A stretch of 64,000 bases of DNA from Lachnospiraceae bacterium 10-1 (lineage in GTDB: Bacteria; Bacillota; Clostridia; Lachnospirales; Lachnospiraceae), in the NCBI GenBank assembly GCA_000403495.2, contig KE159820.1, positions 62,001-126,000 on the forward strand, written 5' to 3'. Below the pieces are notes generated by a model that did no database searches, had not been told where the DNA came from, and worked only from the letters and a program-made list of their open reading frames with translations. Shown piece after piece: positions 36,892-45,583 of the stretch (its first letter is position 1; each line of letters starts with the position of its first letter). The position numbers and the translations under genes are program-made.

Positions 36892-36975
36892 TTATATTTT
36901 ACATTTTATACAATAAATTATTCTTTGTTATACTTCATGTACAATTTTCTGCTATTATAAAGTAAATATGAATTG

Positions 36976-38548
36976 CTTGAGTTTCCGCAAAATGTAAGCC
37001 CAAAATGAATACATCTTTCCAAAGTGCCAGTCTGCCGGTTTTTTTGATATTGCAGAATGACAGTTTATGAAGTAGAGGCACTTTAATAAGCCCCGCCGAA
37101 ACCGGACTTTGGGGGACATATTCTTTTATCTGTTCAAATGGCAAACTTAAGACAGAGCTGGCGATACTTCAGACGTTTCGTCCGAAACCAGAGCCTGACG
37201 CCTTCTTTTGCATACGATAGTATACTAGAGATGCCTTTTGCCAGCCGGTAATAGCAGAAGAAAACTTTTTGCTTTACCGGATCTGCTGTTTTTATGATGG
37301 AAACCTTTAGCGCATTTGTCTCGGGTTCCATGGAAACCAAGCCTAGGAATGCCATGCACAAAGTGATATAAAAATTCAGGGCATTGATTGCCTTTAACTT
37401 TCTGACACGAAAGTTTTCAAACCGGAACATCTGTTTTTTGCAGCGAAAATATTCTTCTATTTTCCAACGGGAAAAATAAGTCCTTGCCACCTGGACCGCC
37501 TCCTCCTTGGAGCTGATTTTTTTGTTGGTGGCAAGCATCATTGGATGCTCTGTGATCCCGTAAACAAGCACCAGATAAATGGCTTTTCTAGATGCAGTGA
37601 TCTGCACTTTGACATGGGAGAGGTATGCTTCATGGCTCTTACCTTTGTAAAAGACATTTGTTTTAATCTTTCCCTTCCTGCGGTTACGCAGTTCTGAAGC
37701 CATTGTCCATTTGTTATGGTATAAGAGTTTACGGTTAGATTTCAGGCGGATCACATAATCCTGTTCCAGTTCCTCCAGTTTTAGAAACATTTTGTTATCA
37801 TCATAGCCGCGGTCCATACAAAAGACTGCTTTTCCAAAGAGGGCTGCTCCCAGTTCCATGGACTGAAATGTAATCGTGTTTACAGACTTATAGGCTTTTT
37901 CAGAAGAAGAATGTATTTTGGAAAAAATGCTGACAGGGTGATTACTGCATGTAAGTACACATGCCTCTGTGACATGGTAGCCTTTTTTGTAAACATTTTT
38001 TGTGGATGTGCTTTCAGAACCGTCCCTGACGGTCCCAAGAGACTCAAATTTATGGCCATCCGGTTTTACAACATCACTGTCATCGATATAAACCACCGGT
38101 TCATCAGGTGTCCATTTTTTCACCTGCTGAAGGTAAGAAGCAGCTGCAGATGCAGGAGTACCTTTATCAAGATGTTTGGATAGTCGGTCAACGACATTGA
38201 TTTTTTTAGAAGACTCGTGAAGCTGGTCAGCCACATCCGTCAGCAGGCAGCTTTTAGAAGCCAGAATGCCATAAGTGATGTCAACAGTAAATTTCTTATC
38301 TGGTTTGGAAAGATGTTTGGAGATTTTATTTGTAAAAGTTAAAATATTTCGTTTCAATTGGTAAGTATTTGATGTAAAATTAACCACAGGGAATCCTCCT
38401 CTTTTTGTTTAGTATGATTTTATTGTGGTGATTAAATTTTACATCAAAAAGGAGAAGGATTCCTTATTTTTTGGCTTATTTTTTTAAGTTGTACATAATT
38501 AGTACATACGATTGGTGGTTCTGTGGATAGAACTGCGGAAACTCAAGA
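36976..38548 (-). mobile_element. IS4-type insertion sequence with target-site duplication
   Basis: Element of about 1.57 kb. The ends carry the inverted repeat CTTGAGTTTCCGCA (36976-36989) and TGCGGAAACTCAAG (38534-38547). The 8-bp direct repeat ATGAATTG flanks it at 36968-36975 and 38549-38556, a normal target duplication for the IS4 group. One extra A at the right end leaves the exact boundary uncertain by 1 nt. It holds a single intact transposase gene. The perfect ends and duplication point to a recent insertion. It landed about 60 bp upstream of the MazEF-like promoter. The 37.0-37.13 kb stretch is non-coding element sequence. Confidence 0.9.
37134..38387 (-). CDS. IS4 family transposase
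   Basis: 417-residue DDE transposase. The first Asp is in VVYIDDSDVVKP, the second in AVFCMDRGYDDNKMF, and the Glu lies in the IS4 signature YFSRWKIEEYFRCKK (Y-x2-R-x3-E-x6-K). The N-terminal segment is basic and helical, suited to end binding. GTG is the start, with AGGAGG 7 nt before it. The frame is intact with no internal stop, so the element is probably active or recently so. Confidence 0.93.
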   Translation of the reverse strand: MVNFTSNTYQLKRNILTFTNKISKHLSKPDKKFTVDITYGILASKSCLLTDVADQLHESSKKINVVDRLSKHLDKGTPASAAASYLQQVKKWTPDEPVVYIDDSDVVKPDGHKFESLGTVRDGSESTSTKNVYKKGYHVTEACVLTCSNHPVSIFSKIHSSSEKAYKSVNTITFQSMELGAALFGKAVFCMDRGYDDNKMFLKLEELEQDYVIRLKSNRKLLYHNKWTMASELRNRRKGKIKTNVFYKGKSHEAYLSHVKVQITASRKAIYLVLVYGITEHPMMLATNKKISSKEEAVQVARTYFSRWKIEEYFRCKKQMFRFENFRVRKLKAINALNFYITLCMAFLGLVSMEPETNALKVSIIKTADPVKQKVFFCYYRLAKGISSILSYAKEGVRLWFRTKRLKYRQLCLKFAI

Positions 38549-38573
38549 ATGAATTGATATTTTTTCTTATACA

Positions 38574-38592
38574 GTATATACTTAGTATATAC
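38574..38592. promoter_or_regulatory. paired palindromes before the MazEF-like operon
   Basis: Two copies of the self-palindromic octamer GTATATAC separated by TTA, 24 nt before the antitoxin start. Tandem palindromes at the promoter are the usual site for antitoxin autoregulation. Confidence 0.55.
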
Positions 38593-38615
38593 AAAATTAT
38601 AAGGAGATTTTTTGC

Positions 38616-38858
38616 ATGCAGGCTCAAGTAAAAGAATGGGGAAATAGTCAGGGAATCAGACTGTCGAAAGAAATACTAAAAAGTGCAGGAATTGCACTAA
38701 ATGAAGTTTTAGATGTTACAGTATCAAGTGGTATAATTACTTTAACAAAACCAGTTCGGCATAAAACGCTGGAAGAAAGAGCAGTGGAATTTAATGGAAA
38801 GCTAATGCTTGACGGGGAATATGACTGGGGCAATCCTGTCGGAAGAGAGGTGTGGTAA
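38616..38858 (+). CDS. MazE/AbrB-type antitoxin
   Basis: 80 residues. The N-terminal swapped-hairpin DNA-binding domain reads VKEWGNSQGIRLSKEIL, near-identical in pattern to MazE/ChpAI (WGNSxAxRIPxxLL). ITLTKPVRHKTLEER leads into the flexible toxin-binding tail with GEYDWGNPVGREVW. AAGGAG is 10 nt upstream. It overlaps the toxin gene by one base (TAATG), the usual coupled arrangement. The insertion sequence ends about 65 bp upstream, so its promoter region was only just spared. Confidence 0.9.
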   Translation: MQAQVKEWGNSQGIRLSKEILKSAGIALNEVLDVTVSSGIITLTKPVRHKTLEERAVEFNGKLMLDGEYDWGNPVGREVW

Positions 38859-39160
38859 TGGAACATTTACATCAGGGAGATATCTTGAAAATTGATAAAA
38901 TCGTGCACCCGGTATTAGTTGCCAGTAAGGATTTTTTCAATTCCAGCGGTGAGATAATAGGATGTCCTATTATTATTAATTCCAAGCCGGGGCCCCTTCA
39001 TATATGGATGTCTACAGAAAATACAAAAGGATATATCCATTGTGAAAAACTTGCATTGCTGGATTTATCTATTCGTGGTTATAAAAAAACAGACAGCTTG
39101 CCAATTTCCGAAATGATTAATGTATCTGATGCCATTCAGGGTATTTTTGAATACATTTGA
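38858..39160 (+). CDS. divergent MazF/PemK-like toxin
   Basis: 100 residues with the PemK/MazF beta-barrel pattern: QGDILKIDKIVHPVLVASKD, FFNSSGEIIGCPI, KGYIHCEKLALLDLSIRG and a C-terminal helix SDAIQGIFEYI. Known members are endoribonucleases with a catalytic Arg in the RPVLV strand and a Thr in the following PIT strand. By eye those positions are His (HPVLV) and Ile (CPII). It may therefore be inactive or use another mechanism. It follows a MazE-like antitoxin, which supports the toxin assignment. Confidence 0.8.
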   Translation: MEHLHQGDILKIDKIVHPVLVASKDFFNSSGEIIGCPIIINSKPGPLHIWMSTENTKGYIHCEKLALLDLSIRGYKKTDSLPISEMINVSDAIQGIFEYI

Positions 39161-39219
39161 TGTTATTTCTGTATTTTTCCACACCTTCTTTTGTTCGTTT
39201 TATCCACGTTACGCAATCT

Positions 39220-40980
39220 TTACGCTAACGCAAACTGGCTGTTATACAGTTCTGCATAAAATCCCTGCTTTTTAAGCAGTTCATTATGATTTCCCTGCTC
39301 TATAATATGTCCGTCTTTCATCACCAGAATTACATCTGCATTCTGTATAGTGGACAAACGATGCGCTACAATAAAGCTGGTTCTGCCTTCCATCATTGCT
39401 GCAAATGCCTTTTGAATCTTAATCTCAGTTCTTGTATCAATTGATGAGGTAGCCTCATCCAATATCAGCATAGATGGCAGGGAAAGCATTACCCTTGTAA
39501 TGCACAAAAGCTGTTTCTGTCCCTGGGAAAGGCTCCCACCGTCCTCGCCAATTACCGTGTCATATCCGTCAGGCAGACGCCGGATAAAGCTGTGGGCATG
39601 AGATTTCCTGGCCGCAGCAACGATTTCTTCCTCTGTGGCATCCGGTTTTCCAAAAGTGATATTTTCCCGTATGGTTCCCCTTTTCAGCCATGTGTCCTGC
39701 AATACCATACCATAAGAAGTCCTCAGGGACTTTCTTGTAATATTGCGGATATCTTCGCCTTCCACCTGAATACTTCCTTTATCTACATCATAAAAGCGCA
39801 TCAGCAAATTAATAATTGTCGTCTTTCCGCAGCCGGTAGGTCCAACAATGGCAATTCTCTGCCCCGGAGTTACATATAAGTTTAAATTCTCTATCAGTTT
39901 TTTATCCGGCACATAAGAAAAAGCCACATGTGTAAGATCAACTTTTCCCTGTACTCCATTAAGTAAAACCGCATTTTCCCGATCGGGTATCTGAGGCTCT
40001 TCTTCAATCAATTCAAAAATCCGGGCAGCACAGGCCAAAGCATTTTGAAGCTCCGTTATGACGCCGGAAATTTCATTAAAAGGTTTGGTATACTGATTGG
40101 CATAGGAAAGAAAGCAGGTAAGCTGACCTACGGAAAGGCCGCCCCTTATTACAGCAAGCGCGCCGGTAAGACCAACCCCTGTATATACAAGACTGTTTAC
40201 GAATCTGGTACAGGGATTCGTAAGAGATGAAAAAAAGATGGCGCGAAGAGAACATTTTTCCAGTCTTCCGTTAATCTCATCAAATCTTTTCAGCGTTTCA
40301 TCCTCTCTGCAAAATGCCTGGACTACCTTTTGATTTCCCACCATTTCATTGACAAGATCCGTCTGTTCCCCTCTGGTCTTTGCCTGAAGCCTGAACATAT
40401 GGAAAGTCTTCCTTGCAATAAAGCTGGCTACCAGTAAAGACACCGGTGTAATTACTACCACTACAATAGTAATTCCCACATTCACAGACAACATAAACCC
40501 CAGAGTTCCGAGAATCGTAATAATTCCTGTAAACAACTGGGTAAAGCCAATCAAAAGTCCGTCTGCAAACTGATCCACATCCGCTACTACCCGGCTGACA
40601 ATATCTCCATGTGAATGGGCATCTACATACTTTAAAGGAAGAATTTCCAGCCTTCTAAATGCTTTTTTACGAATATCCTGTATAATATTGTATACTATCT
40701 TATTATTGCAAATGCTCATGATCCACTGCGCCAATGAAGTCAGCAAAATCACCACTGCCATTTTTTTTAATAAATGAAATAGATCATCCCAGAATCCGGC
40801 TTCACCTGCCTGTTTTAACAAATCTACCGCCTTACCTGTAAGTACCGGAAGATATAAGGTAAAAGCAACACTAATCACTGCCATTATAATCATTATGGTC
40901 ATAAGGCCCCCATAAGGCTTAATATATTTAAGAACCTTGATTAAGGTTTCCTTCTGTCTGCTATCCTTTTTCTTTTCCAT
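39220..40980 (-). CDS. ABC exporter half-transporter (subunit B of a heterodimer)
   Basis: 586 residues: six transmembrane helices (about 20-310) and a C-terminal ATPase. Walker A is GPTGCGKTTIINL, the Walker B with catalytic Glu is MLILDEATSSID, and the switch His is in FIVAHRLS. The signature is LSQGQ rather than LSGGQ. In type IV heterodimeric exporters this deviant signature pairs with the degenerate Walker B of the partner, encoded 59 nt upstream. It probably exports drugs, lipids or peptides; the substrate is not predictable. Confidence 0.93.
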   Translation of the reverse strand: MEKKKDSRQKETLIKVLKYIKPYGGLMTIMIIMAVISVAFTLYLPVLTGKAVDLLKQAGEAGFWDDLFHLLKKMAVVILLTSLAQWIMSICNNKIVYNIIQDIRKKAFRRLEILPLKYVDAHSHGDIVSRVVADVDQFADGLLIGFTQLFTGIITILGTLGFMLSVNVGITIVVVVITPVSLLVASFIARKTFHMFRLQAKTRGEQTDLVNEMVGNQKVVQAFCREDETLKRFDEINGRLEKCSLRAIFFSSLTNPCTRFVNSLVYTGVGLTGALAVIRGGLSVGQLTCFLSYANQYTKPFNEISGVITELQNALACAARIFELIEEEPQIPDRENAVLLNGVQGKVDLTHVAFSYVPDKKLIENLNLYVTPGQRIAIVGPTGCGKTTIINLLMRFYDVDKGSIQVEGEDIRNITRKSLRTSYGMVLQDTWLKRGTIRENITFGKPDATEEEIVAAARKSHAHSFIRRLPDGYDTVIGEDGGSLSQGQKQLLCITRVMLSLPSMLILDEATSSIDTRTEIKIQKAFAAMMEGRTSFIVAHRLSTIQNADVILVMKDGHIIEQGNHNELLKKQGFYAELYNSQFALA

Positions 40981-41039
40981 GCGCCCTTCCTCTCACACAC
41001 TACAAGTCATTTTATGACACGATGCAAAATTAAATTTTG

Positions 41040-42836
41040 TCAGCTTTTTTGATACTGGGAATAATAAATTTCCTGATAAATCTCACAGCTTTCAAGAAGC
41101 TGCCTATGTGTTCCCATTCCTGCTGCTGCCCCATCATCCAGTACAATGATTTTATCTGCATGCATCAAAGAGGATGCCCGCTGGGATACAATAAATACCG
41201 TCGTATCCCCTTCCATGTCCTTAAGAGCTTTCCGCAGCTTTGCATCTGTTGCGTAATCCAATGCCGAAGCGCTGTCGTCCAGAATCAATATCTCCGGCTT
41301 TTTCACTAATGCTCTGGCAATAGCCAGCCTCTGCTTTTGTCCTCCAGAAAGATTCCTTCCCTCCTGCTCCACAAATGCATCCAGCTTTTCATCCTTTTGT
41401 TCCACAAACTCCTTCGCCTGTGCAAGCGCAAGAGCCTGCCACAGTTCTTCGTCACTGGCCTTTTCATTGCCCCAGAGCAGGTTATCACGAATAGTTCCTT
41501 TAAATAAAACCGCCTTCTGCATAACAATACCGATCTTATTACGAAGCTCCGGCAGTTCATAATCTCTCACATCCCTGCCATCCACTTTTACAGTTCCCTG
41601 TTCTACATCATAAAAACGGGGAATTAAATGTACCAGAGAAGTTTTTCCGGAACCGGTGCCTCCAATAATACCAATCGTTTCTCCTTTGCCCGCCTGAAAA
41701 CTAATGTCTGTCAACGCCTCTTCCCCGCCTTCATGATAACGCATGGAAACATGGTCAAAGCAAACCTCCCCTGTTTGTCCAAAAGCTGCTGCCTCTTTTC
41801 TGCCAGTGTCCTGACTTGTTTTCTTTCCTCTTCCAGCCCCCTGATCCACTTCCCTCTCTCTGCCAGTTTCCTGATTTACCGACTGATTCATTCCTGCCGG
41901 TATTTGGAACACAGCCGCTACTCTGTTTCCACAGGCTGCCGCCTTTGTCACTGTTATAATCAGATTTGCCAGTTTCACTAGTTCCACTAATATTTGAGAC
42001 ATATAATTTACCAGTGCCACTACCTGCCCCTGTGTTAAAATTCCGTTTTCTACTCTTAGGGCACCAGTATAAATCAGCCAAATCAAACCGCCGTTGATAA
42101 TAATATAAGTAACCGGATTCATAAGCGAGGATATTTTTGCTGACATTACCTGCATCTGCTTAAGCACATCTGTCTGTCTGTCAAACTTTTCTATTTCATC
42201 CTGCTCTTTACCAAATGCACGAATCACCCTGATGCCTGTTAAATTTTCCCTTGTAGTGCCAAGTACCTGGTCTAACTGCCCCTGCACCTTTCCAAACAGA
42301 GGAATACTAATTAAAAGAATTCCAAAAACAACCAGCGCCAAAAGAGGAATCACTACCACAAAAATAAATGCTGCTTCCACATCCACCGTAAATGCCATAA
42401 TCATTGCCCCGAATACAATAAAGGGCGACCGTAAAAAAAGCCGGAGCACCATATTAACGCCGGATTGAAGCTGGTTAATGTCACTTGTCATTCTGGTAAT
42501 CAAAGAAGCAGTGCCCTGATGATCCATATTGGAAAAAGAAAGGCTTTGAATATGTTCAAACAATGCATGGCGAAGCCTGGTGGCAAATCCTACCGCTGCT
42601 TTTGCAGCAAAAAACTGGGCTGTAACGGAACTGACAAGCCCGGTAACTCCAAGAGCTGCCATAATCAGACACATTTTAATTACATATCCTTTATCATCAT
42701 TTGCAATTCCCACATCAATCATGCTTGCCACTACCAATGGCACGATTAATTCAAAAGAGGCCTCCAGCAATTTAAAGGAAGGCCCCAATACCGTTTCTTT
42801 TTTATAATCCTTAAGATAGAGCAATAATTCTTTCAC
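41040..42836 (-). CDS. ABC exporter half-transporter (degenerate subunit A)
   Basis: About 598 residues with six helices and one ATPase domain: Walker A GGTGSGKTSLVHL, signature LSGGQKQRLAIARA, and Walker B ILILDDSASALD, where the catalytic Glu is Asp. This marks the non-hydrolysing site of BmrCD/TM287-288-type heterodimers. The linker before the ATPase has an unusual hydrophilic insert with TGRE/AGRG/TGRK-type repeats around residue 330. GTG is the start, with AGGTGGG 8 nt upstream; another GTG lies four codons earlier. First gene of the pair. Confidence 0.92.
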   Translation of the reverse strand: MKELLLYLKDYKKETVLGPSFKLLEASFELIVPLVVASMIDVGIANDDKGYVIKMCLIMAALGVTGLVSSVTAQFFAAKAAVGFATRLRHALFEHIQSLSFSNMDHQGTASLITRMTSDINQLQSGVNMVLRLFLRSPFIVFGAMIMAFTVDVEAAFIFVVVIPLLALVVFGILLISIPLFGKVQGQLDQVLGTTRENLTGIRVIRAFGKEQDEIEKFDRQTDVLKQMQVMSAKISSLMNPVTYIIINGGLIWLIYTGALRVENGILTQGQVVALVNYMSQILVELVKLANLIITVTKAAACGNRVAAVFQIPAGMNQSVNQETGREREVDQGAGRGKKTSQDTGRKEAAAFGQTGEVCFDHVSMRYHEGGEEALTDISFQAGKGETIGIIGGTGSGKTSLVHLIPRFYDVEQGTVKVDGRDVRDYELPELRNKIGIVMQKAVLFKGTIRDNLLWGNEKASDEELWQALALAQAKEFVEQKDEKLDAFVEQEGRNLSGGQKQRLAIARALVKKPEILILDDSASALDYATDAKLRKALKDMEGDTTVFIVSQRASSLMHADKIIVLDDGAAAGMGTHRQLLESCEIYQEIYYSQYQKS

Positions 42837-42870
42837 AACTTTACCCACCTGTCATTTCATGTGTCATAAA

Positions 42871-43797
42871 TCAATTTAAGAAATTTTCTATAATAACAGC
42901 TTCAGCTTCTTCCCCGTTTAGCCCAAAGGTATTTAACTTAATAAGCTGTTCGTTATTAATTCTACCGATTGCAGCCTCATGTATAATGCCAGCGTCCACA
43001 TGTTCCGCATCAATTTCCGGAATAGAACACACCTTTGCCTGATCCATAATAATAGAATCACATTGAATATGGGCATGACAAAGCGCCCTTCCAACTGCCT
43101 TCGGATGAAAGACCTGTCTGGATTCTCCTCTTGCAACAGATCTGGATATGATCTGGGCTGAACTTCCCCCTCCATTCAGGTAGACATCCATATTTGAAAT
43201 GGCATTCTGCTTATCGTGCGTCATTAACTTTTCCATCACAAACAGTTTAGCATTTTCTCCCATTTCCACCTGAGTTTCTCTCTTTGTGGAGTCCACTCCT
43301 TTAATCTGTACCGTGTCCAGTGTAAAAACTGAATTCGCCTCCAGAATAATCTTTGTCACCGGATTTAATATTCTGCCTCCGGTTCCTTCTCCCTCACCAT
43401 AATGCTTTTCCTCATAGCGTACATTGGCATTTTTCCCCACATGAAAGGTATGAATCCCGTCATGTCTACTGTCATTACAGCCACTGTTGTGAATGCCGCA
43501 CCCTGCCACGATAGTCACCTGTGCACCATCCTCTATATAAAAATCATTATAAACCACATCTGTAACCCCTGACTCAGTTACCACCACAGGGATATGCACC
43601 TGCTCATCCTTAGCCGCACCACTGATAAATACGTCAATGCCCTGTTTATCTTCTTTTCTTTTGATGGTTATATGCTCTGTATTTCCATGACACAGGGAAT
43701 ATCCGTTATATCTTAAGTTATATGCCCCTTCTTGTTTAAACCCTTCGCTATCTATTTTCTCCAAAACAGATTTTGTCATCTGATCAATATCCGCCAC
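42871..43797 (-). CDS. SufB/SufD family Fe-S cluster scaffold protein
   Basis: 308 residues, shorter than classical SufB (about 470). It retains the beta-helix core with HTFHVGKNANVRYEEKHYG and the C-terminal QCDSIIMDQAKVCSIPEIDAEHVDAGIIHEAAIGRI, where the Glu/His/Cys residues of SufB/SufD cluster assembly lie. It is 30 nt after the SufC-type ATPase. No SufS, SufU or second SufB/D gene follows. A two-protein SufC-SufB system of this kind (SMS-like) has been described as an ancestral minimal assembly machine; assignment to it is an inference. Confidence 0.88.
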   Translation of the reverse strand: MADIDQMTKSVLEKIDSEGFKQEGAYNLRYNGYSLCHGNTEHITIKRKEDKQGIDVFISGAAKDEQVHIPVVVTESGVTDVVYNDFYIEDGAQVTIVAGCGIHNSGCNDSRHDGIHTFHVGKNANVRYEEKHYGEGEGTGGRILNPVTKIILEANSVFTLDTVQIKGVDSTKRETQVEMGENAKLFVMEKLMTHDKQNAISNMDVYLNGGGSSAQIISRSVARGESRQVFHPKAVGRALCHAHIQCDSIIMDQAKVCSIPEIDAEHVDAGIIHEAAIGRINNEQLIKLNTFGLNGEEAEAVIIENFLN

Positions 43798-43827
43798 TTT
43801 ACTCTTCCTTTCTTTTTCTGTTCTGAA

Positions 43828-44559
43828 CTATGCTTTATGTGATGCATTCATACAGACACAGCCGATATCTTCATTCATGAGTCCTGGCAGAACCTTTTCT
43901 TTTGTGTCCAAAGCTTCTATTTTTCCATCCTTAACAACCATGATCCGGTCTGCCATTTGTATAATTCTCTCCTGATGGGATATTAAAATAAGACTTTCTT
44001 TTTTATCTGCATGAAGCTGTTCAAACTGCTTTACCAGCATGGAAAAACTCCAAAGGTCAATTCCGGCCTCCGGCTCATCGAAAATACATATTTTATGAGG
44101 CTTGGCCAGCACAGTTGCAATTTCCAGCCTCTTCATTTCCCCACCGGATAAGGTATTATCAACTTCACGGTCTAAATATTCCCTTGCACACAAGCCAACA
44201 CCGCTTAAATAATCACAGCATTTATTCTCCGGAAGTTCACATCCTGCTGCCAGTGAAAGCAGCCTTCTTACCGTCATTCCTTTAAATCTGGGCGGCTGCT
44301 GAAAGGCAAAACCAATTCCTGCATTTGCCCGCTCATCAATACGATAATGACTGATATCCTCACCATCCATAAAAATGCTGCCTTCATCCGGTGTCTCAAT
44401 TCCCATCATCAACTTGGCAAGAGTAGATTTTCCACCCCCGTTAGGTCCTGTGATCACCAGCATTTCTCCGTCTTCCACAGTAAAGCTTACATCTTCTATA
44501 ATGCTTTTTTCCAACCCATTTTCAAGGGGATGAAATACCAGATTTTTTACTTCAAGCAT
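43828..44559 (-). CDS. sufC: SufC-type Fe-S assembly ATPase
   Basis: 243 residues, soluble ABC ATPase. Walker A is GPNGGGKSTLAKLMMG, the signature is LSGGEMKRLEIATVLA, and Walker B is ICIFDEPEAGIDLWSF, which has the SufC-specific EAGxD form. SufC powers conformational change of the SufB/D scaffold during cluster assembly in the cytosol. It is adjacent to the single SufB/D-type gene and 12 nt downstream of degV. No membrane permease gene is nearby, consistent with SufC rather than a transporter. Confidence 0.92.
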   Translation of the reverse strand: MLEVKNLVFHPLENGLEKSIIEDVSFTVEDGEMLVITGPNGGGKSTLAKLMMGIETPDEGSIFMDGEDISHYRIDERANAGIGFAFQQPPRFKGMTVRRLLSLAAGCELPENKCCDYLSGVGLCAREYLDREVDNTLSGGEMKRLEIATVLAKPHKICIFDEPEAGIDLWSFSMLVKQFEQLHADKKESLILISHQERIIQMADRIMVVKDGKIEALDTKEKVLPGLMNEDIGCVCMNASHKA

Positions 44560-44571
44560 AAACTAATTCCT

Positions 44572-45456
44572 CTATTTTAAATATTCATTGTATTTTTCAT
44601 TGGTTTCATTTAAGAAAACAATCCCAAGAATGCCCGGGCCTGTATGTGCTCCAATGGCGCATCCTACTCTGCCTTCCAAAAGTCCTTTTACATGGTACCT
44701 CTCTACCAGTTGAGCTTTGATATAATCATATGCCTCTTTATCCATTCCATAGCAGACGCCTACCACCTGATTTTCCAGGTCAGCTCCCTTTTCTCCTACC
44801 ATATCAAGAATTCTTTTCTGCGCTTTTTTCCAGCCGCGGACTTTTTCTACCGCCTTTAAGGAGCCATTCTCGTCAACAATAATGATAGGTTTAATGTCCA
44901 GCACCGTACCTGCCAAAAAGGAAGTTCTGGTGAGTCTCCCGCCTTTAAACAGATAATTAAGCTCCATAACCGTAACTGCATGTTCCATATGTTCACAGAA
45001 AAAGTGTGCCGCTTCAATAATAAGTTCCTTTGGTGCACCATTTTTCTGCATACAAAGCAGCCTTTCCACCACCAGTCCATAGCCTACGGATGCACATTTA
45101 GTGTCAATAATGATAAGCTTAAACTCCGGATATTCTTCCAGAATTTCTTCATAAGCTAAAGAAGCAGCATTAAAAGTTCCTGCAATTCCTGTAGAAAAAC
45201 ACATATACAGAACTTCATCTCCTCTTTCCGCAAAAAGGCGGAAATGCTCTTCAAACATAAACTGACTTACATGATAAGTCTTTATCTCTTTTCCGGATGC
45301 CTGAATTTCATAAAATTGATCCGGAAAAATTGTATCTCCATCAAAATAATCCGTCCCCTCAATTGTAACAGGGGTTGGGATTACATGAAGCTCATATTCG
45401 TTAATTACACTTTCAGGCACATCGGATGCTGAATCCGTAATAATACAAAAAGCCAT
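44572..45456 (-). CDS. DegV family fatty-acid-binding protein
   Basis: About 294 residues: the DegV N-terminal motif CIITDSASDVPESV, TYHVSQFMF, then FSTGIAGTFNAASLA and the C-terminal HTGPGILGIVF. DegV/FakB proteins bind a fatty acid for phosphorylation by FakA and its entry into phospholipid synthesis; no fakA is in the window. The ATG of MAFCIITDS has AAGGAGG at 7 nt; an ATG two codons upstream is too close to it. First gene of a possible degV-sufC-sufB transcript. Confidence 0.93.
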   Translation of the reverse strand: MAFCIITDSASDVPESVINEYELHVIPTPVTIEGTDYFDGDTIFPDQFYEIQASGKEIKTYHVSQFMFEEHFRLFAERGDEVLYMCFSTGIAGTFNAASLAYEEILEEYPEFKLIIIDTKCASVGYGLVVERLLCMQKNGAPKELIIEAAHFFCEHMEHAVTVMELNYLFKGGRLTRTSFLAGTVLDIKPIIIVDENGSLKAVEKVRGWKKAQKRILDMVGEKGADLENQVVGVCYGMDKEAYDYIKAQLVERYHVKGLLEGRVGCAIGAHTGPGILGIVFLNETNEKYNEYLK

Positions 45457-45583
45457 TGTCATCCCTCCTTAAATTGTAGCTATGTCAATTTTCCAATATA
45501 ACTATACTACATTTACAAAATTTATGCATCTTAAAAATTTCTTAGCATAATATAAGGGAAAGCCATAACCACAGGACTTTGTT

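Noticed and set aside
36935-37144. A 69-codon minus-strand frame beginning in the end of the transposase gene
   Set aside because: It starts inside the transposase, runs through the left IS end and into flanking DNA, with no ribosome-binding site or family match. It is taken as chance.
35014-39160. An integrated mobile island at tRNA-Gly
   Set aside because: No integrase and no second copy of the tRNA 3' end was seen; only one simple IS is demonstrable.
39205-39230. Hairpin near the end of the second ABC exporter gene
   Set aside because: Only a 5-bp interrupted stem without U-run; not convincing as a terminator.
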